DNA of 64,000 nt from Bacteroidetes bacterium OLB12 (GCA_001567185.1 LNFR01000110.1:62001-126000); one strand, 5' to 3'; numbered from the stretch's first letter, positions 9,537 through 20,858 are shown. Program-made: numbers and translations. Notes: generated by a model from the sequence alone, not told the origin.

Positions 9537-12500
9537 ATGAGGAAAATTCTACAGTTAACCCTTGTCTTGATCCTGGTTGCTGCAGGAAGTTTGGTTGCGC
9601 AGGTAACAACTTCTTCTGTAACAGGCTTTGTTACTGACCAGCAAGGTGGTGCCCTACCGGGTGCAAACGTTGTTGCAACGCACGTACCTTCTGGTACAAC
9701 TTATGGAACCACTACTTTGGCCGATGGAAGATTTATTATTCCCGGTATGCGCGTAGGTGGTCCTTACACGATTAAAGTTTCATTTGTTGGTTATAAAGAG
9801 CAGGTTTTCCAAGATGTGTTTCTGGCACTTGGTGTTGCCAGCAACTTGTCAATCCGGTTGGCTGATGAAAGTACCCAATTGGAAGAAATTGTTATATCTG
9901 GTGATAAAGACGGTATTTTCAGTTCGGATCGTACAGGTGCAGCTGCATCGTATGGAAGAGGGCTGATTAATAGCGTTCCAACTATTGGAAGAACAGTTGA
10001 CGATATTGTTAAGTACAATGCGTATGGAAATGGCCGATCATTCGCTGGCCAGGATAGCCGCTTCAACTCGTTTACAATTGATGGTTCTGTTTTCAATAAT
10101 GGTTTTGGATTAGGTAGTTCAGCCCAGGCTGGTGGCCGCACGGGTACAACACCTGTTTCGTTGGATGCGTTTGACGAAATCCAATTGAACGTTGCTCCTT
10201 TTGACGTGCGTCAGTCTGGTTTTGCAGGTGCTAGTATAAATGCAGTTACTCGCTCCGGTACAAACGATGTATCGGGTTCTGTGTATTATATTACCCGTAA
10301 TAATGGATTGACTGGTAATAAAGTTTATGGCACGGAGTTAACAGGTATCAATATCGATGAAAAAACAATGGGCTTTCGCATTGGTGGACCCATTATTAAA
10401 AACAAACTTTTCTTCTTTGTAAATGCTGAACAATATACCAGTACTGCTCCGGCACTTAACTGGTCTGTCGATCGTGGCCAGACTGGTGGTAATATTTCTC
10501 GTGTTACAGAATCCGATCTGCTTACCTTAAAAAATTACATGCTTACCAACTTTAATTGGAATGGTGGCGCAATTGATGGTTACAACAATGACATAACCAG
10601 TAAGAAAGCGCTGGTGCGTCTGGATTACAACATCAACGATAACCATAAACTTTCTTTACGCTACTCGCACCATGATTCTGAGTCTGGTTCAATAATCAGT
10701 AATAGCAATAGTAGTAATACCGCAGGTTTTGGTAACCGTAATAATCTACAGACAGCCATTTCAATGGAAAATACAGGCTATCTGATACAGGATAACACCA
10801 GGTCGGTAGCACTTGAGTTAAACTCTAATTTTGCCAACCGATTTTCAAATAAAGCAATATTAACTTTTAACAAGCAAATTGAAGATCGTAGATACAGAAC
10901 GGATTTATTCCCAACCATCGAAATTCAAGACCCAGGAACCCAATCAACCTATACCACGGTAGGTTTCGATCCGTTTACGCCTGATAACAAGTTGCGGTAC
11001 TCAACCTTCAATTTTACGAACAACCTAACCTATTTCGCAGGCAAGCACACCCTTACAGGTGGTATATCCTTTGAAAGGTTTGTTTCAGATAACCTTTTCT
11101 TCCCAAGTTCGAATGGTGTTTATGTATACAACTCATTGGCTGATTTCTATACGGCAATGGACGATTTTCTTGCAAACCCAACCGCTACAACCTCCCCTGT
11201 TACTGTAAGAAGATATAACGTTCGCGTTTCATTACTTCCGGCAGGTGAAAAGCCTTGGCAGACATTGAAAACAAACACCTACAGTTTTTACATTCAGGAC
11301 GAGTACCAGGTTAACGACCGCATTAAGTTAACAGCTGGCCTACGTGGTGATATTTTCACCTACGACAATTCGACAACGGAGGCTTACAATAACACTACCG
11401 TTGCAGGACTTACATTCAGCGATGAGAATGATGAAGATTATAAAGTTACAACGGGGGCCTTTCCTAAAAACAGACTTTTGCTATCACCTCGGTTAGGATT
11501 TAACTATGATGTAATGGGCGATAAGAAAACCCAGATCCGTGGCGGTATAGGCGCATTTGTTTCACGTATCCCGCAGGTATTAATTTCTAACCAGTTGGGT
11601 AACAATGGTGTGAATACTGCAGTTGTTAGCTTTCAGAACACAACCAACGTTCCTTTCAGGTTAAGTCCAGCTGATTTACCAGCAGGTTTAATTAATCCAA
11701 CAAGTCCAACTGGGTTTGTTGTAAATGCATCTGATCCCAATCTTAAATATCCCAAAATACTTAAGGGGAATGTTGCGGTAGATCAAAAGTTGCCTTGGGG
11801 CCTGATTGGTACTGTAGAAGCAATCTATAACAAGAATCTTCAGGCTTTACGATACATTGATGCGAACCTGAACGCACCAACTTCCAATTTCACCGGCCCG
11901 GATACAAGAGATCGTTTTGGCTCTCCTCGTTTTGCCAATACAGAAGTTAGTAATGTGTTTGTATTGAAGAATACAAAAGAAGGTTATTCCTACACTTTTA
12001 CTGCTAAAGTTGAAAAGCCAGCAACCAAAGGATTTGGTGGAATGTTAGCATACACCTATGGTTATGCACGTGATATGCAATCGGTAGGAAGTACAGTGCA
12101 AGCGAATATGCCAACTGTAACAGGTCAGAATTATTTGACTACTTCATATGCAGATAACGATTTGCGCCACAGAATAGTTGGGTATGGAAACTATCGTATT
12201 GAATATGGTGGCCAGTATGGTGGTGCTACCACTTTCACCTTGGGAACAACTGCCAATAGTGGCTTCAAACTATCCTATATCTATAGCAACGATATGAACG
12301 GTGATGGTCAGAACAACGATCTTATTTTTGTTCCGAATGCCGCATCTGATTTAACCTTTGTTTCTTCGTTTACCTCAGGTGGAAAGACATTTACTGCAGC
12401 CGATCAACAAGCTGCATTTGATGCGTGGATTGATGGCGATGAATATTTATCTAGCAGAAGAGGTAAGTATGCAGAGCGAAATGGCCAGGAAGTGCCATGG

Positions 12501-12836
12501 TTAACCCGTTTCGATTTTACCGTAGCACAGGATTTCTTTGTAAAAGTTGGTCCTTCCGGAAAGCGTAACGCAATCCAGGTTCGTTTTGATATTTTGAATG
12601 TTGGCAATTTGTTAAACAATAAGTGGGGCGTTGGCTATGCATCTGTAACAGGAACACCACTCACGTTATCAAGTGTTGATGTTAATGGTTTGCCAACATA
12701 CAGATTGGCCACTCAAACAATCATCAATTCAAATGGTGACTCCGAAGTGGTGTTGGTTCGCGATCGCTTTGTTAGAAGTTTAACTGTTAACAACGCTTGG
12801 CAGGGACAGCTAACGCTGCGTTATACTTTTAACTAA
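9537..12836 (+). CDS. Oar-like TonB-dependent outer-membrane receptor
   Basis: 1099 residues. A signal peptide ([22 protein letters not shown]) is followed by a carboxypeptidase-regulatory beta domain (about 25-105, ending [17 protein letters not shown]), a plug domain (about 110-245, with [10 protein letters not shown] and [20 protein letters not shown]), and a large barrel rich in alternating aromatic strands ending [11 protein letters not shown]. This is the Oar-like group of TonB receptors, whose ligands are mostly unknown (peptides, proteins or polysaccharides). No SusD partner is adjacent, arguing against a classical polysaccharide utilisation locus. The gene is monocistronic: it has its own promoter candidate and a strong terminator. 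Confidence 0.93.
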   Translation: MRKILQLTLVLILVAAGSLVAQVTTSSVTGFVTDQQGGALPGANVVATHVPSGTTYGTTTLADGRFIIPGMRVGGPYTIKVSFVGYKEQVFQDVFLALGVASNLSIRLADESTQLEEIVISGDKDGIFSSDRTGAAASYGRGLINSVPTIGRTVDDIVKYNAYGNGRSFAGQDSRFNSFTIDGSVFNNGFGLGSSAQAGGRTGTTPVSLDAFDEIQLNVAPFDVRQSGFAGASINAVTRSGTNDVSGSVYYITRNNGLTGNKVYGTELTGINIDEKTMGFRIGGPIIKNKLFFFVNAEQYTSTAPALNWSVDRGQTGGNISRVTESDLLTLKNYMLTNFNWNGGAIDGYNNDITSKKALVRLDYNINDNHKLSLRYSHHDSESGSIISNSNSSNTAGFGNRNNLQTAISMENTGYLIQDNTRSVALELNSNFANRFSNKAILTFNKQIEDRRYRTDLFPTIEIQDPGTQSTYTTVGFDPFTPDNKLRYSTFNFTNNLTYFAGKHTLTGGISFERFVSDNLFFPSSNGVYVYNSLADFYTAMDDFLANPTATTSPVTVRRYNVRVSLLPAGEKPWQTLKTNTYSFYIQDEYQVNDRIKLTAGLRGDIFTYDNSTTEAYNNTTVAGLTFSDENDEDYKVTTGAFPKNRLLLSPRLGFNYDVMGDKKTQIRGGIGAFVSRIPQVLISNQLGNNGVNTAVVSFQNTTNVPFRLSPADLPAGLINPTSPTGFVVNASDPNLKYPKILKGNVAVDQKLPWGLIGTVEAIYNKNLQALRYIDANLNAPTSNFTGPDTRDRFGSPRFANTEVSNVFVLKNTKEGYSYTFTAKVEKPATKGFGGMLAYTYGYARDMQSVGSTVQANMPTVTGQNYLTTSYADNDLRHRIVGYGNYRIEYGGQYGGATTFTLGTTANSGFKLSYIYSNDMNGDGQNNDLIFVPNAASDLTFVSSFTSGGKTFTAADQQAAFDAWIDGDEYLSSRRGKYAERNGQEVPWLTRFDFTVAQDFFVKVGPSGKRNAIQVRFDILNVGNLLNNKWGVGYASVTGTPLTLSSVDVNGLPTYRLATQTIINSNGDSEVVLVRDRFVRSLTVNNAWQGQLTLRYTFN

Positions 12837-12854
12837 TCAATCAAAATACCATGT

Positions 12855-12885
12855 TAAAAAGGCCTCATTTGAGGCCTTTTTTTAT
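12855..12885 (+). terminator. Rho-independent terminator after the TonB receptor
   Basis: AAAAAGGCCTC, ATTT loop, GAGGCCTTTTTTT: an 11-base perfect stem followed by a T run, 20 bases after the receptor stop codon. Confidence 0.9.
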
Positions 12886-12913
12886 TTACCGGTAAGCCGT
12901 ATCTTCCCTACCT

Positions 12914-14345
12914 ATGTTCAGGCGGCAATCTTCGGTTTTATTACTCTTTTTAGCCCTATCTGCCTGCAAACCGTTAAACAACGAGCTCCCCTTCGCCACC
13001 GAACCCCTGGTGCATGTGGATCTTGATGCCATCCGCAAGCGCGGTTCGTTGGTAGCCCTGCTCGACAACAACTCCATCAGCTACTTTATTTATAAAGGCC
13101 AAACCATGGGGTATGAGTATGAACTACTAAAGCGGTTGTGCACACACTTAAAAGTTGATTTAAAAAGTAAAATTGGTTTCGGGTATTGAACAAGCCATTG
13201 ATCTTTTAAACAAGGGCGAAGGCGATGTATTAGCCTTTCCGCTTACGGTTACGTTAGAGCGAAAGCAATATGTATCTTTTACCAATCCTCATTTCAACAC
13301 ACACCAGGTGTTGGTTCAAAAAAAACCGGCCAACTGGCGTATGCTGGCTCCTGAAATTTTAGAGAAAAAGCTGATTAAACAACCTGAACAACTTAGCAAG
13401 CAGGAGGTATATGTCTTGAAGGGTTCTTCCTTTCGCCAGCGCTTGTTGGAGCTAAACGCACAACTGGCATCGCCCATCATCATTAAAGAAGATAGTGCTA
13501 CGGCCGAAACAGAATCGCTGATTCAAAAAGTAGCTACTGGTGAAATTAAATACACGGTAACTGATGAAGCAATAGCGAATGTAAATACACTATACTATCC
13601 TAACCTGGACATTCGTACGGTTTTAAGTGAACCGCAACAAATTGCATGGGCTGTGCGCACCAACTCGCAAGAATTGCTTACCGAAATCAATGCCTGGCTG
13701 GAAAAGACCAAAAAATCGGGTGTGTTTACGGTAATCTACAACAAGTATTTTAAGAGCAACCGCTTGGCGCTTGCACGGATAAAAGATGATTACTCTTCGT
13801 TAACGGATGGTCAACTTTCTCCTTTTGATGAGCAACTAAAAAAAGGCGCGGAGCAAATTGGTTGGGATTGGCGATTAGTCGCTTCGGTAGCCTACCAGGA
13901 ATCAAATTTTAATCCGCGTGTAAAATCCTGGGCCGGTGCTATTGGTCTGATGCAGATTATGCCCGAAACCGGTAAGTATTTTGGTGCCAGCAACCTTTGG
14001 GATCCATCGCAAAACATTAGCGTGGGTATTCGTTTTCTGAAATTTCTTGACAAACACTGGGCTAAAACCGTACCCGACCCAGAAGAGCGAATGAAGTTTG
14101 TGTTAGCCTCGTACAATGTTGGTTTATCGCACGTAATTGATGCACAGAAATTAACACGTAAGTACGGCAAAGACCCAACCCTATGGGAAGAAAACGTAGA
14201 GTACTTTCTGTTACAAAAGCGCGATCCAAAATATTTTCGCGACCCGGTTGCAGTAGTAGGTTATTGCCGTTGCGATGGCCCCGTGCGGTACGTGAAAGAA
14301 GTGCTGCAGCGCTACGATGAGTACCGGCTTCGTATTGCTGTCTAA
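12914..14345 (+). CDS. MltF-like membrane-bound lytic transglycosylase lipoprotein, frameshifted
   Basis: The repaired product is about 476 residues. The N-terminus (MFRRQSSVLLLFLALSAC) carries a lipobox, LSAC, so it should be a lipoprotein. A solute-binding-like domain follows (LVALLDNNSISYFIYKG to about residue 265), then an SLT domain with catalytic glutamate in VAYQESNFNPR, GAIGLMQIMPETG and ASYNVGL. It cleaves the MurNAc-GlcNAc bond of peptidoglycan with anhydro-sugar formation. The frame breaks at the A5 run 13162-13166; with four A the text reads DLKVKLVSGIEQAID, which fits the binding-protein fold. Confidence 0.9.
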
Positions 14346-14425
14346 CCCGAAGGCCTCGTGTTGATTTGAGGGATCGTTCTGCGTGTGCAGGATCCGCGAT
14401 GACAAAGTATTTTTGAGAGGACTTC

Positions 14426-15892
14426 TCAGTTCTTTTTAGGGCTAATATCCGGAAGTTTAAATTTCTGAAGCGGGCTTGATTGTTTCATCATGGCTTCAAT
14501 ATCCGCTACGGTTCGGGGCGCATAACCTGAAAGCAGTTCGCAACCCTCTTTGGTTACGAGGTAATCATCTTCGATACGTACCGCAATACCCCACCACTTA
14601 GGATCAGTCGCGCTGTTGTTGGGTATATAAATACCGGGTTCAATGGTAATGGCCATGTTCGGTTCCAGCACCCGATTGCCCGCATCGTGTACATCTAACC
14701 CAATGTGGTGCGAAACCCCATGCGGAAAGTATAAGTGCTTTTCGTTACCTGTTTGAATAATTCCTAACTCAACCAATCCTTTGTTCACAATCTCGCGCGA
14801 TACCGTGGTAAGATGTGCCATTTCAACACCCGGTTTACAGGCTTTCATGGAGGCTTCCTGTGCGCTTAATACCAACTCGTAAATCATTTTTTGCTCAGGC
14901 GAAAATTTTCCGTTTACCGGGATGGTTCGGGTTATATCAGCGGTGTAGCCATGAAACTCCGCACCTAAATCCATTAAAATTAATTCTTTGTTATCAAGGG
15001 CAGGTTTATAGTTATCGATATAGTGTAGAATGCAACCGTTATGGCCGCCCCCAACTATGGAAGGATAACCTAAATCCTCAGCCTGGTATTTTTTAAAAAC
15101 AAATTCATGGATACCTTGAATTTCACGTTCGCTTAAACCCGGTTCAATGGCTTTCATTACCTCTACCTGTCCCACACACGAAATCATAACCGCTTTGCGG
15201 ATCAATTCAATTTCTTCTTTTGTCTTAATCCCGCGCAGGTTGGCCATTAGTGGATAGAGTCCGCGGGTGTTCAGGTTATTCTTCGGCTGTTCTTTCGAAA
15301 CAATCATGCTGTTGTCTTTTTTAGGGTAGTTTGCCTTTTCTTTAAATTGTTCTATCAAACTGAATAAGTCGGCCGAATCACGCGGATTGTCCCGAACATC
15401 ATTATGAAAATCGTAAAACAACACTTCACTAAATTTAGAGAAATCGAGATTATATTTTTTGAACTGACTGCCATTAAAAGCTTGTTCAAAACCCAACAAA
15501 CTCTTCGTGCCTTCGGCCCCGATTCTGCGGCCGTTCCACATCTCGCGCAGGGCATTACGTTCTTGTACAAAGATTATTTCATCATACGCGGCACCGTTGG
15601 CTGCAGTTTGCTTCTCTTTGAAAATCAACAACACTGCTTCTGGTTCGCGGTAGCCAGTCAGATAGAAAAAATTCGGATCCTGGTGATAGACATAGTCCAC
15701 ATCGTTAGACCGGTTGCGCACCGCATTGGCAAAAAACACGGCAACAGAATTTTGGGGCATACTCTCGCGTAGCTTTTGCCTGCGTTCTTTGTGCCATTCT
15801 TTGCTAAGAAAATCGTTGGGTAAGTCGGGGCTTTGCGCAAATAGATTTGAAAGACAAAACAGTGCCAACAGGCTAAAGCAAAATGATTTCAT
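14426..15892 (-). CDS. pepP: Xaa-Pro aminopeptidase (M24B), exported
   Basis: About 488 residues from MKSFCFSLLALFCLSNLFAQ, a signal peptide; an in-frame ATG 84 bases upstream would hide it. The N-terminal AMP_N domain (residues about 25-190, with SNDVDYVYHQDPNFFYLTG) is followed by the pita-bread metallopeptidase fold with metal ligands in MDLGAEFHGYTADITR, FPHGVSHHIGLDVHD, AITIEPGIYI and AVRIEDDYLV. It removes N-terminal residues ahead of proline, here probably in the periplasm. It lies downstream of kmo on the same strand (84-base gap). Confidence 0.93.
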   Translation of the reverse strand: MKSFCFSLLALFCLSNLFAQSPDLPNDFLSKEWHKERRQKLRESMPQNSVAVFFANAVRNRSNDVDYVYHQDPNFFYLTGYREPEAVLLIFKEKQTAANGAAYDEIIFVQERNALREMWNGRRIGAEGTKSLLGFEQAFNGSQFKKYNLDFSKFSEVLFYDFHNDVRDNPRDSADLFSLIEQFKEKANYPKKDNSMIVSKEQPKNNLNTRGLYPLMANLRGIKTKEEIELIRKAVMISCVGQVEVMKAIEPGLSEREIQGIHEFVFKKYQAEDLGYPSIVGGGHNGCILHYIDNYKPALDNKELILMDLGAEFHGYTADITRTIPVNGKFSPEQKMIYELVLSAQEASMKACKPGVEMAHLTTVSREIVNKGLVELGIIQTGNEKHLYFPHGVSHHIGLDVHDAGNRVLEPNMAITIEPGIYIPNNSATDPKWWGIAVRIEDDYLVTKEGCELLSGYAPRTVADIEAMMKQSSPLQKFKLPDISPKKN

Positions 15893-15976
15893 GTGGATTC
15901 TTTTATGAGGTAAACTAACTCTAAAATTGATTCGGGTAAAATTTATAAGTGATGAATGGTGACGGCAGGTAAACAA

Positions 15977-17308
15977 TCAATCCAGTTGGCTAACAATATT
16001 TTTATAATCTAACTTGCGCCAATTGGTTTCAATATCCGGTTGCCGCATTACATCATCCATAATTTTGCTTTGCTTCTTACTGATGGCCAATGCTTCCGAG
16101 TATCGCATTGTATCCATAAACGTAACCATGGGATAAAGCGGAATCCACTTATCCGGAAAGAGTTCGTAAAGTTTGGCTTCAATTTTTTTTCGAAGCAGAA
16201 AATCCGCATCGGCAACCAAATCCCGCATCTCTACAAAATTATCCAACGCAAGTTGGGCGATGGCATCGGCATCTGGTTTTCGCAATTGCTGAAATTCAGG
16301 AAGCATGTTTTCCCAATTGTCGTTGTGTTTGGTTAATAGGGAATTTAAAATTCTGCAATCTTCAAAGCCGGCATTCATACCCTGGCCGTAAAAGGGAACA
16401 ATGGCGTGGGCAGCATCTCCGATTAACAGGGTTTTGTGGCGCACCCATGGGTAGCATTTGATGGTAACCAACGAGGCGGTTGGGTTGCTCTCAAAATCGT
16501 GCAGCAAATCGGGCATGAGCGATTGCGCATCAGGAAACGTTTCTTTGAAAAATACTTCTACTTCTTTTCTGGTTTTTACCGTATCAAAGGAAGGGGTGCC
16601 TTCAAACGGAAAGAACAACGTACAGGTAAAACTTCCATCGGGATTTGGCAGCGCAATCATCATAAAACTTTCGCGTGGCCAAATGTGGAGGTAATTTTTT
16701 TCTAATTGAAAGGATCCGCCTGCTCCGGGTGGAATGTGCAGTTCTTTATAACCGTGGTCGATGTAATCCTGTTCATAATCAAACCGATCGGTAAATTGAA
16801 ATGCACTGCGCACAGCAGAAAATGCGCCATCGGCACCGATGATGTAATCGAAAGAATGGTTACTGGTTACGGGTAACTGGTTCCTGGCAACTTCTAATGA
16901 AGTCTTCTCTAAATCCACCTTTGTAACCCGCTGTTCAAACTTAAATTCGACACCCAGCTTTTCAGCTTCATTCATCAACACAATATTCAATCCGCTGCGC
17001 GAAACCGAATTGATAAACTGGCCTTCTTTGCCATACGCAAACGAGGAAAGATTGCCTTGCGTGTCGTGCATCAGGCGGCCATGCATGGGGATGGCTACTT
17101 TTTTAAGCTCATCGGCCAGGCCAACTTCTTCCAGTGCACGAATGCCCCGGTTGCTTAGCGCGAGGTTAATAGACCGACCGGTTTCGGCACCCGCCTTGCG
17201 CATATCGCTTCTGCGTTCGAATACGGTAACGGAGTAACCCCGCTTTCTTAAGTAAATGGCTACCAACGAGCCTACCAGCCCGGCACCTGCAATGGCAATG
17301 TTTTTCAT
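15977..17308 (-). CDS. kmo: Kynurenine 3-monooxygenase
   Basis: 443 residues. The Rossmann FAD motif GAGLVG is at residues 8-13, then VFERRSDMRKAG and GRSINLALSNRGIRALEEVG, typical of KMO. The second FAD motif is GDAAHAIVPFYGQGMNAGFED. It hydroxylates L-kynurenine to 3-hydroxykynurenine with NADPH and O2. The next enzymes, kynureninase and 3-hydroxyanthranilate dioxygenase, lie about 8-10 kb away in this window, so the pathway is regional and not one operon. The C-terminus has two weak hydrophobic segments at most and no obvious membrane anchor. Confidence 0.95.
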   Translation of the reverse strand: MKNIAIAGAGLVGSLVAIYLRKRGYSVTVFERRSDMRKAGAETGRSINLALSNRGIRALEEVGLADELKKVAIPMHGRLMHDTQGNLSSFAYGKEGQFINSVSRSGLNIVLMNEAEKLGVEFKFEQRVTKVDLEKTSLEVARNQLPVTSNHSFDYIIGADGAFSAVRSAFQFTDRFDYEQDYIDHGYKELHIPPGAGGSFQLEKNYLHIWPRESFMMIALPNPDGSFTCTLFFPFEGTPSFDTVKTRKEVEVFFKETFPDAQSLMPDLLHDFESNPTASLVTIKCYPWVRHKTLLIGDAAHAIVPFYGQGMNAGFEDCRILNSLLTKHNDNWENMLPEFQQLRKPDADAIAQLALDNFVEMRDLVADADFLLRKKIEAKLYELFPDKWIPLYPMVTFMDTMRYSEALAISKKQSKIMDDVMRQPDIETNWRKLDYKNIVSQLD

Positions 17309-17347
17309 CAGCTGAAAAGTAGTAAGTTTTTAGCTCTTTGGTGTAGG

Positions 17348-17376
17348 GGTGGTATAAAATTGAGGGGTGTACCACC
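17348..17376. repeat. Inverted repeat upstream of kmo
   Basis: Seven-base perfect arms GGTGGTA and TACCACC flank a 15-base spacer, 40 bases upstream of the kmo start. It could be an operator or an RNA hairpin in the leader. There is no T tract to make a terminator. Confidence 0.3.
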
Positions 17377-17432
17377 AGCACTTTGTCACAAACTTTTCGT
17401 GATGGAGCTTAAACAACCTTACTAGTTGAGTG

Positions 17433-18869
17433 CTATCGGGTTTTCATGCTAAATCCAACCCGACCCGTAAATTTATTATCGAGGTAAGGGTTGCCAAATA
17501 CCCACCCTTTGGTTTTATACGACAGGTCGGCTATCATGGAAAATCTTTCGGTAATGGCGTAGCTGGGTTGAACTCCTATGGTTATTCCAGATTCTGCTTT
17601 GTCGGCTGCGAACAGTTGGTCTTTAGGTTGCATCCATCCCGCTACTTGCAGGTTTGTATTAAATTTTGAATTCTCGTTTTTGATCAGGTTGTAGTACCGC
17701 AATTCAACTGAAGGAAGCGTTAGGTTTTTACTTCTGTTCACGCCAAGGCTTACCATCATCTGGCGGTTATTGAAGTCAAGGAAAAAATCTCCTCCGGCAA
17801 AATACCCGAAAGAGGCAGGAACGCTGCGCAATGCAAAGTTAAAATAGTAACCGGGTTTTAACTGCAGCCTGTTAATGCCCACCATAAAAGGCGACACGAA
17901 GTTCAGGTATTGCATGTTGCCGGTTTCACTCAGAAAACTTTTCATTTCTGGTGTTAAATCCGATTCTTTTACCGGACGTTTAATACCAACACCACCAGGC
18001 CATGTGCCCCGGGCTTCATAGGGTTCGTTGGGTGTAAACAAATCATATACCCACGCAGAAAAATCATATCCGGTAAAATCTCTTGCTAAAATGTTTTGCC
18101 TGTCATGCACCATAATGCTATCAGTAATGGCATTAAATCTTTTGGTAAAAGGCAGGTTCACATAATTTACAGCATGAAGTGTACCTAACAGCGAAATGCC
18201 AACCATGGGATAGCCGGTTTGTTTGAAGAAATTATCTTCGCGCATGCGTTGCAGGTAGCGATATTCTCCTTCCACACCTGCTGCTGATAGGCGCACCTGA
18301 TCTGCCGGAAAATTTTCTTTTAAGTACATAAGATCTTCATCTTTCACATGTGTTACTGCAATATCCAATCCTTTTCCAAAACTCCACACTTCGTCATAAC
18401 TGTATATATGCCGGGTAGTCATAACGGCACGATGAAATTCTTCGTGTTGAAAAGCATATCCATAAGGCAATTTGATTGCCAGGTAGTCTGTACCCAATGC
18501 AGTAATGTTAGCCAACACCCGGTTAAGAATATACTTTCTGGTATTTACAGGCTTTACGAATTTATTCCACAAAACATTATGGCCATAATACAAACTACCA
18601 TGCAGGTTGCGCGCCATATCGGTTGCCTGTGCCATGCTCAGGTTACGATAAAACCTGCCATAGTGCTGCGCACTCAAACCAGCATTATAAGGAGCAGTTC
18701 CACCATTGTCTCTGATTGCTTCTGTTTTGGCTGCATCCGTCATGTACGGAGCGTCTATCAGGTATAGGCTCCATTCGAAAGCCGGAGGCAGCGTGTCTTT
18801 CACAATAACCTGTCCATAGCCGTTGCCACAGCAGAGAGATAATATGATGAGTGTTATAATCCTGGTCAT
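17433..18869 (-). CDS. Putative envelope protein with an HExxH motif and barrel-like C-terminus
   Basis: 478 residues with a signal peptide (MTRIITLIILSLCCGNGYGQ). I do not recognise the family. Residues 142-146 read HEEFH, matching the HExxH zinc-peptidase motif, and acidic residues follow at E200 and E202 in AAGVEGEYRY, a possible third ligand position. From about residue 320 the sequence alternates hydrophobic and aromatic strands (YYFNFALRSVPASFGYFAGG, VELRYYNL, VGFSMKTR ending on a basic residue), suggesting an outer-membrane barrel or beta sandwich. Catalytic activity is a hypothesis. It is upstream of kmo on the same strand, with 124 bases between. Confidence 0.75.
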   Translation of the reverse strand: MTRIITLIILSLCCGNGYGQVIVKDTLPPAFEWSLYLIDAPYMTDAAKTEAIRDNGGTAPYNAGLSAQHYGRFYRNLSMAQATDMARNLHGSLYYGHNVLWNKFVKPVNTRKYILNRVLANITALGTDYLAIKLPYGYAFQHEEFHRAVMTTRHIYSYDEVWSFGKGLDIAVTHVKDEDLMYLKENFPADQVRLSAAGVEGEYRYLQRMREDNFFKQTGYPMVGISLLGTLHAVNYVNLPFTKRFNAITDSIMVHDRQNILARDFTGYDFSAWVYDLFTPNEPYEARGTWPGGVGIKRPVKESDLTPEMKSFLSETGNMQYLNFVSPFMVGINRLQLKPGYYFNFALRSVPASFGYFAGGDFFLDFNNRQMMVSLGVNRSKNLTLPSVELRYYNLIKNENSKFNTNLQVAGWMQPKDQLFAADKAESGITIGVQPSYAITERFSMIADLSYKTKGWVFGNPYLDNKFTGRVGFSMKTR

Positions 18870-19802
18870 AAATTGGGGGTTTCCTTTTCTAAAAAAATAT
18901 TATTCGAATTTTAGTTTAAACGCACTGTTTTTCCGGTATGCTTTGAGTCGATACCATCTTTTGTACAGGAGCTTAACAGAACAGCCCAGGCACAAAATAT
19001 GAAAACACTTGCGCTACTTAACGATATCTGATTCATGTTGGTTTTAGTTTTATGGCATTAAGAATTACGTGCTGCAAATTTGAACGGAAGGATGCCTTGG
19101 CCGGAATGGAAGTTTGGTTGAATTGTTAAATTGGCACAATGAATTGTTATTGGATATTTCTGACTCACAAATGTGCCACCAGGCCAAATAAGGAAGCTGG
19201 TTGGTTACTTGCCGGTTTTAATACAGTTCATAGTATAATTTTGACAATTCATACTAACTCTAGTGGATGAAATGACTGCTTCCGCTGAATTTTGACCTTA
19301 ATAAAACAAAAGCGAATGGCACAATTAGTATGAATAAAAAACTTCACAACTCCATTATTGGCGGCACGTTGGAAATCATTGCCGAAGGTAAGGACACCAT
19401 CAGGCCTATCATTTAATAGAGGCATTTATACCAAAAGGTTGTCTGAGCCCGTCACCGCATTTTCACCTTTCATTCTGAGAAGAGTTTACAGTATTGAACG
19501 GACGTTTGGATATGCTGTACAGCAACGAAAAATGCTGTTGACCAAGAAGCAAACTTTTCTCGCAGAGAAAGGCAAAATCCACAAGTTCTGGACGTATGGC
19601 TAAAACAGCCAAAGGAAAAGGTGTACGAGAGAAATTAATGAAGAAATAAGCGGTATGGAGAGCCAGCCGGAATTGGCTATGCCTTAGACGGAAACGATAG
19701 CTGATATGGTGAGGAAAGTTTAATAAAAAGGTTAAACCACATATAAATCATTATTCCTGCTGTGCCTGTGCGATTTTTATATTTGTATAAATTGAACCAG
19801 AA
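18870..19802. other. 933-base gap with decayed coding remnants
   Basis: No intact gene is supported. A 29-codon frame at 19330-19416 (MNKKLHNSIIGG...) stops abruptly; an overlapping frame to 19603 ends VYSIERTFGYAVQQRK...FWTYG; and 19636-19722 reads INEEISGMESQPELAMP, stop, TETIADMVRKV. Together they look like fragments of one or more degraded genes, but I cannot name the source. An 11-base inverted repeat, ATTCATACTAA at 19245-19255 and TTAGTATGAAT at 19325-19335, lies just ahead of the fragments. Confidence 0.4.
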
Positions 19803-20858
19803 GTGAATATTATTAAAATCAGCTCTAAAGATGTAAAAGTGCTGTTGTTTATAAAGGCGCCATTTATGGCGTTGCTTTGTTATACATTTTTCGGTAAGGC
19901 TTATTTCACCAACCTAAAAATACTCGTTCCGGCTACGCTTGCAGCCGTGGTGCTTATAATTGTCTTCTGGCGGTTACACTTGTATGCCGACCAATTTTTC
20001 CGTAAAAAATTTGTGAACAGCGATCAGACACAAAATCGGATAGCTTTATCGTTGCTGTTCCATTTTGGTATTGATTTAGTGGTTATTACCATTTTGTTTC
20101 TTTGGGCAGATGCGGTTCATTTTTTGGGTTACACGTTTAGCTGGCAAAGTTATATTTCAGGGTTGTTGGTTAGCTTGTGCGATAATGTGGCTGTCAATAG
20201 TTTTCATGAAGGCGTATATATTTTCGAGAATTGGAAACGAACCCTTATTGAAGCAGAAGAATTAAAGAAGCTTGCACTTAAAAACAGGCTGGCTAGGCTT
20301 CGCAACCAAACCGACCCGCATTTCTTTTTTAACAGCATCAATACATTGTCGGGTTTGATAGAAGTGAACGAAGAAAAAGCAAATCGTTTTCTGGATGAGA
20401 TGTGTAATGTTTATCGTTACCTGTTGCGGAACGAGCCTGATACATTTGTTCCACTTCACAAGGAAATAAATTTTATCCGTTCGTGGATTTATATTGCACA
20501 AACACGATATGGCAGTTCATTACAAGTTACCATTCAAAGCAATGTGCAAGCTCAGAATTTCTCCGTTCCCCGTCTAAGCCTGCTTGCATTTCTGGAAGAT
20601 ATGCTCGATAGTCATATTATTGACAAAAAGACTTGTTTCAAAGTAACAATTGGGGTAAAAAATGATTGCGTTGAAATATTGCACTCCGCACACAAAAGGA
20701 AACCTTCTGAGAACTACAGGCATAATGGGCAAATAGAAGAAGTAAAAACCATGCATCGTTTGTTAGGGTTACCGCCTATTGAGGAACAAACCAATGGTAA
20801 CGTAAAAACAATACAAATACGGCTACACCATTCAGTAACTGACCATGAGCATCTATAA
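19803..20858 (+). CDS. LytS-like membrane histidine kinase with degenerate ATPase domain
   Basis: 351 residues from a GTG start. Four membrane helices fill residues about 10-130, followed by a short coiled linker. The His_kinase domain keeps the phosphoacceptor region, TDPHFFFNSINTLSG with H173, and NVYRYLLRNE. Its ATP-binding half is degenerate: where the neighbour has VENAIKHN, this protein has LEDMLDSHI, and the glycine-rich NVGLANI is replaced by GQIEEVK. The two align without gaps there, so a frameshift is not the cause. It probably cannot bind ATP normally and may act as a regulatory partner of the intact kinase that overlaps it by 14 bases. Confidence 0.85.
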   Translation: MNIIKISSKDVKVLLFIKAPFMALLCYTFFGKAYFTNLKILVPATLAAVVLIIVFWRLHLYADQFFRKKFVNSDQTQNRIALSLLFHFGIDLVVITILFLWADAVHFLGYTFSWQSYISGLLVSLCDNVAVNSFHEGVYIFENWKRTLIEAEELKKLALKNRLARLRNQTDPHFFFNSINTLSGLIEVNEEKANRFLDEMCNVYRYLLRNEPDTFVPLHKEINFIRSWIYIAQTRYGSSLQVTIQSNVQAQNFSVPRLSLLAFLEDMLDSHIIDKKTCFKVTIGVKNDCVEILHSAHKRKPSENYRHNGQIEEVKTMHRLLGLPPIEEQTNGNVKTIQIRLHHSVTDHEHL

